Origin: Cerrena zonata
Taxonomy: Eukaryota > Basidiomycota > Agaricomycetes > Polyporales > Cerrenaceae
DNA: 64,000 nucleotides
Direction of reading: 5' to 3'
Assembly: GCA_038087015.1 (NCBI GenBank)
Contig: JASBNA010000015.1
Coordinates: 248,001-312,000 of the forward strand
The translations under genes were made by a program, and so were the position numbers. Under the pieces are notes generated by a model. The model saw only the letters and a list, made by a program, of their open reading frames with translations, was not told where the DNA came from and made no database searches. Position 1 is the stretch's first letter. Each line of letters opens with the position of its first letter. Positions 63,006 to 64,000 of this stretch are shown piece by piece.

Positions 63006-64000
63006 ATGTCAGATGCCTTTCGTTCGTCTCCAGGGTTAACAGGCGAGGCTAGATATTTCACGTTCTCAAAGAGGAGGTTGCAAGACTTTATTTTACCAAA
63101 ACCGGTGAACTTCAAGGCCAACTGGAATTCTTCAAGAGACAAGTTCACATCAAAGCACGAATGGATTAAGACTATTTTCAGAGGTGTAACCCTAAATCAA
63201 GCGAAAGATTCCGGAGGCTTTGGAACAGACTCTCCCATGGTCTTGGATACAACAACTCCGGCCCGAACCGGAGAGACCGCAAGTTGCAACGTTTTAAATA
63301 TGTCATCCAGTCAACGCTCTACAGACTTTCAAGTTCCAATGAAAAACCACCTCAGCACCGGTGCCACCATTGCTAGAAAAAAATCATTCTTGACGAATAT
63401 TAGACAAAAGACATATCGGGAACAAAACAAGGAGATAGAAGCAGACGAACTAAAGATCTTGACCAGTACTAAAGAAGAAACGCAAAAAGTGCAAAACTCC
63501 AACAACACCGATTTCAATAGTAGCATCCTAAATGACCCTAGTTTATTAAAATGTGAACGTGATCCAAACAACACCTCATTAGAAACGGCATCTGCTCTTT
63601 ACGAATCACACTATGATCATTCCTGTGCTCTACCAGAGTTACCAAACGAGCTTCCGGAAAACCAGCATAAAAAATGGGAGAGAAGTCAAAAACTCAGAAG
63701 AGCAGCTTCCAGGTCACAATCCAAGCTTCTGCTAGTTTCCAACAAGAGCCTTGAAAACATTAATAATAAAAAAGCAGTCTCTGAACTAGCTACATCTGCT
63801 AACGAAACCAAAGCTTTTACTAGATTAAATCCAGTCGACTTGATTCGAAAAACGTCTAGAGATCTTTTAAAAGCCACTACTCAGGTCAGTGATATCGAAT
63901 CTTCGGGTGTTGCTGTAACAGACTCACCCCCCATGTCAGGTATCTACAAAATTAATGAAGCTACACCAAACACTCGAAAGCGTCATAAACCCAGGCTCAG
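63006..64000 (+). CDS. Unrecognised basic Ser-rich protein, 3' end cut by window edge
   Basis: An open frame of 331 codons from the ATG at 63006 to the right edge without a stop, too long to be chance in this A+T-rich DNA. The first 60 residues look conserved: TGEARYFTFSKRRLQDFILP and NFKANWNSSRDKFTSKHEW. The rest is polar with basic clusters (RSQKLRRAASRSQSK; NTRKRHKPRLR at the edge) and several SP/TP sites (SSPG, DSPM, DSPPM), possible CDK targets. It is in tandem with the coiled-coil gene, 175 bp downstream. A cell-cycle or nuclear role is conceivable but unproven. Confidence 0.7.
   Translation, partial: MSDAFRSSPGLTGEARYFTFSKRRLQDFILPKPVNFKANWNSSRDKFTSKHEWIKTIFRGVTLNQAKDSGGFGTDSPMVLDTTTPARTGETASCNVLNMSSSQRSTDFQVPMKNHLSTGATIARKKSFLTNIRQKTYREQNKEIEADELKILTSTKEETQKVQNSNNTDFNSSILNDPSLLKCERDPNNTSLETASALYESHYDHSCALPELPNELPENQHKKWERSQKLRRAASRSQSKLLLVSNKSLENINNKKAVSELATSANETKAFTRLNPVDLIRKTSRDLLKATTQVSDIESSGVAVTDSPPMSGIYKINEATPNTRKRHKPRL

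Noticed and set aside
1..64000. Retrotransposon, LTR, CRISPR, prophage or horizontally transferred cluster
   Set aside because: No reverse transcriptase, integrase, paired terminal repeats or foreign composition seen; genes are ordinary yeast families.

Overview
The window is nuclear DNA of a budding yeast of the CTG-Ser clade (Debaryomycetaceae/Metschnikowiaceae). Genes are compact and almost intron-free, and non-coding DNA is A+T-rich. One intron is visible (RPL42), with GTATGT, TACTAAC and TAG signals. CTG codons sit where homologues carry Ser: the PLWS motif of the homocysteine methyltransferase (2137) and the QLDKS motif of STE23 (32825). The gene set (SSR1, RBF1, CBK1, a Cbf1/Tbf1-type ribosomal promoter) fits Candida/Debaryomyces relatives. 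I cannot name the species.

Layout, left to right. 1-5.1 kb: cap-binding subunit STO1 (cut by the left edge), a homocysteine S-methyltransferase and a YTP1-like membrane protein. 5.8-9.8 kb: NDR kinase CBK1 with a huge Gln-Ala repeat, then intron-containing RPL42. 10.7-15.6 kb: a secreted Ser/Thr-rich protein, a long 2.1 kb divergent promoter, a BED-finger protein and a coiled-coil protein. 16.2-20.3 kb: a peroxisomal-processing-protease homologue (TYSND1/DEG15 type) convergent with a C2H2 regulator, both frame-broken. 20.3-23.3 kb: a repeat-rich divergent promoter, an unrecognised gene and the CFEM/GPI wall protein SSR1. 23.6-27.1 kb: a heavily broken DUF3712/Tag1-like membrane protein gene. 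28.6-39.0 kb: RBF1, RAV2, STE23, VPS45, CTI6. 39.3-50.3 kb: CSR1, nucleoporin NUP1, CMR2. 50.6-59.8 kb: CCM1, mitochondrial leucyl-tRNA synthetase NAM2, MIS6/CTF3, SKI8. 60.3-64 kb: a coiled-coil protein and a right-truncated unrecognised gene.

Most genes are unrelated housekeeping functions: RNA metabolism (STO1, SKI8), mitochondrial expression (CCM1, NAM2), trafficking and V-ATPase assembly (VPS45, RAV2), nuclear pore and kinetochore (NUP1, CTF3), cell wall and morphogenesis (CBK1, SSR1), and transcription (RBF1, CTI6, BED and C2H2 proteins). I see no operon-like or horizontally acquired cluster, no tRNA or rRNA, no transposon and no CRISPR array.

The main anomaly is the reading-frame breaks. 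Six genes and the DEG15 homologue carry one or two isolated 1-nt shifts (eight in all). The Tag1-like locus alone carries about eight lesions in 3.5 kb. Scattered single shifts look like assembly indels. The cluster looks like genuine gene decay. Other notable items are the protease homologue with an atypical YKL C-terminus, several short tandem-repeat promoters, and an orphan coding-like segment at 15.7 kb.
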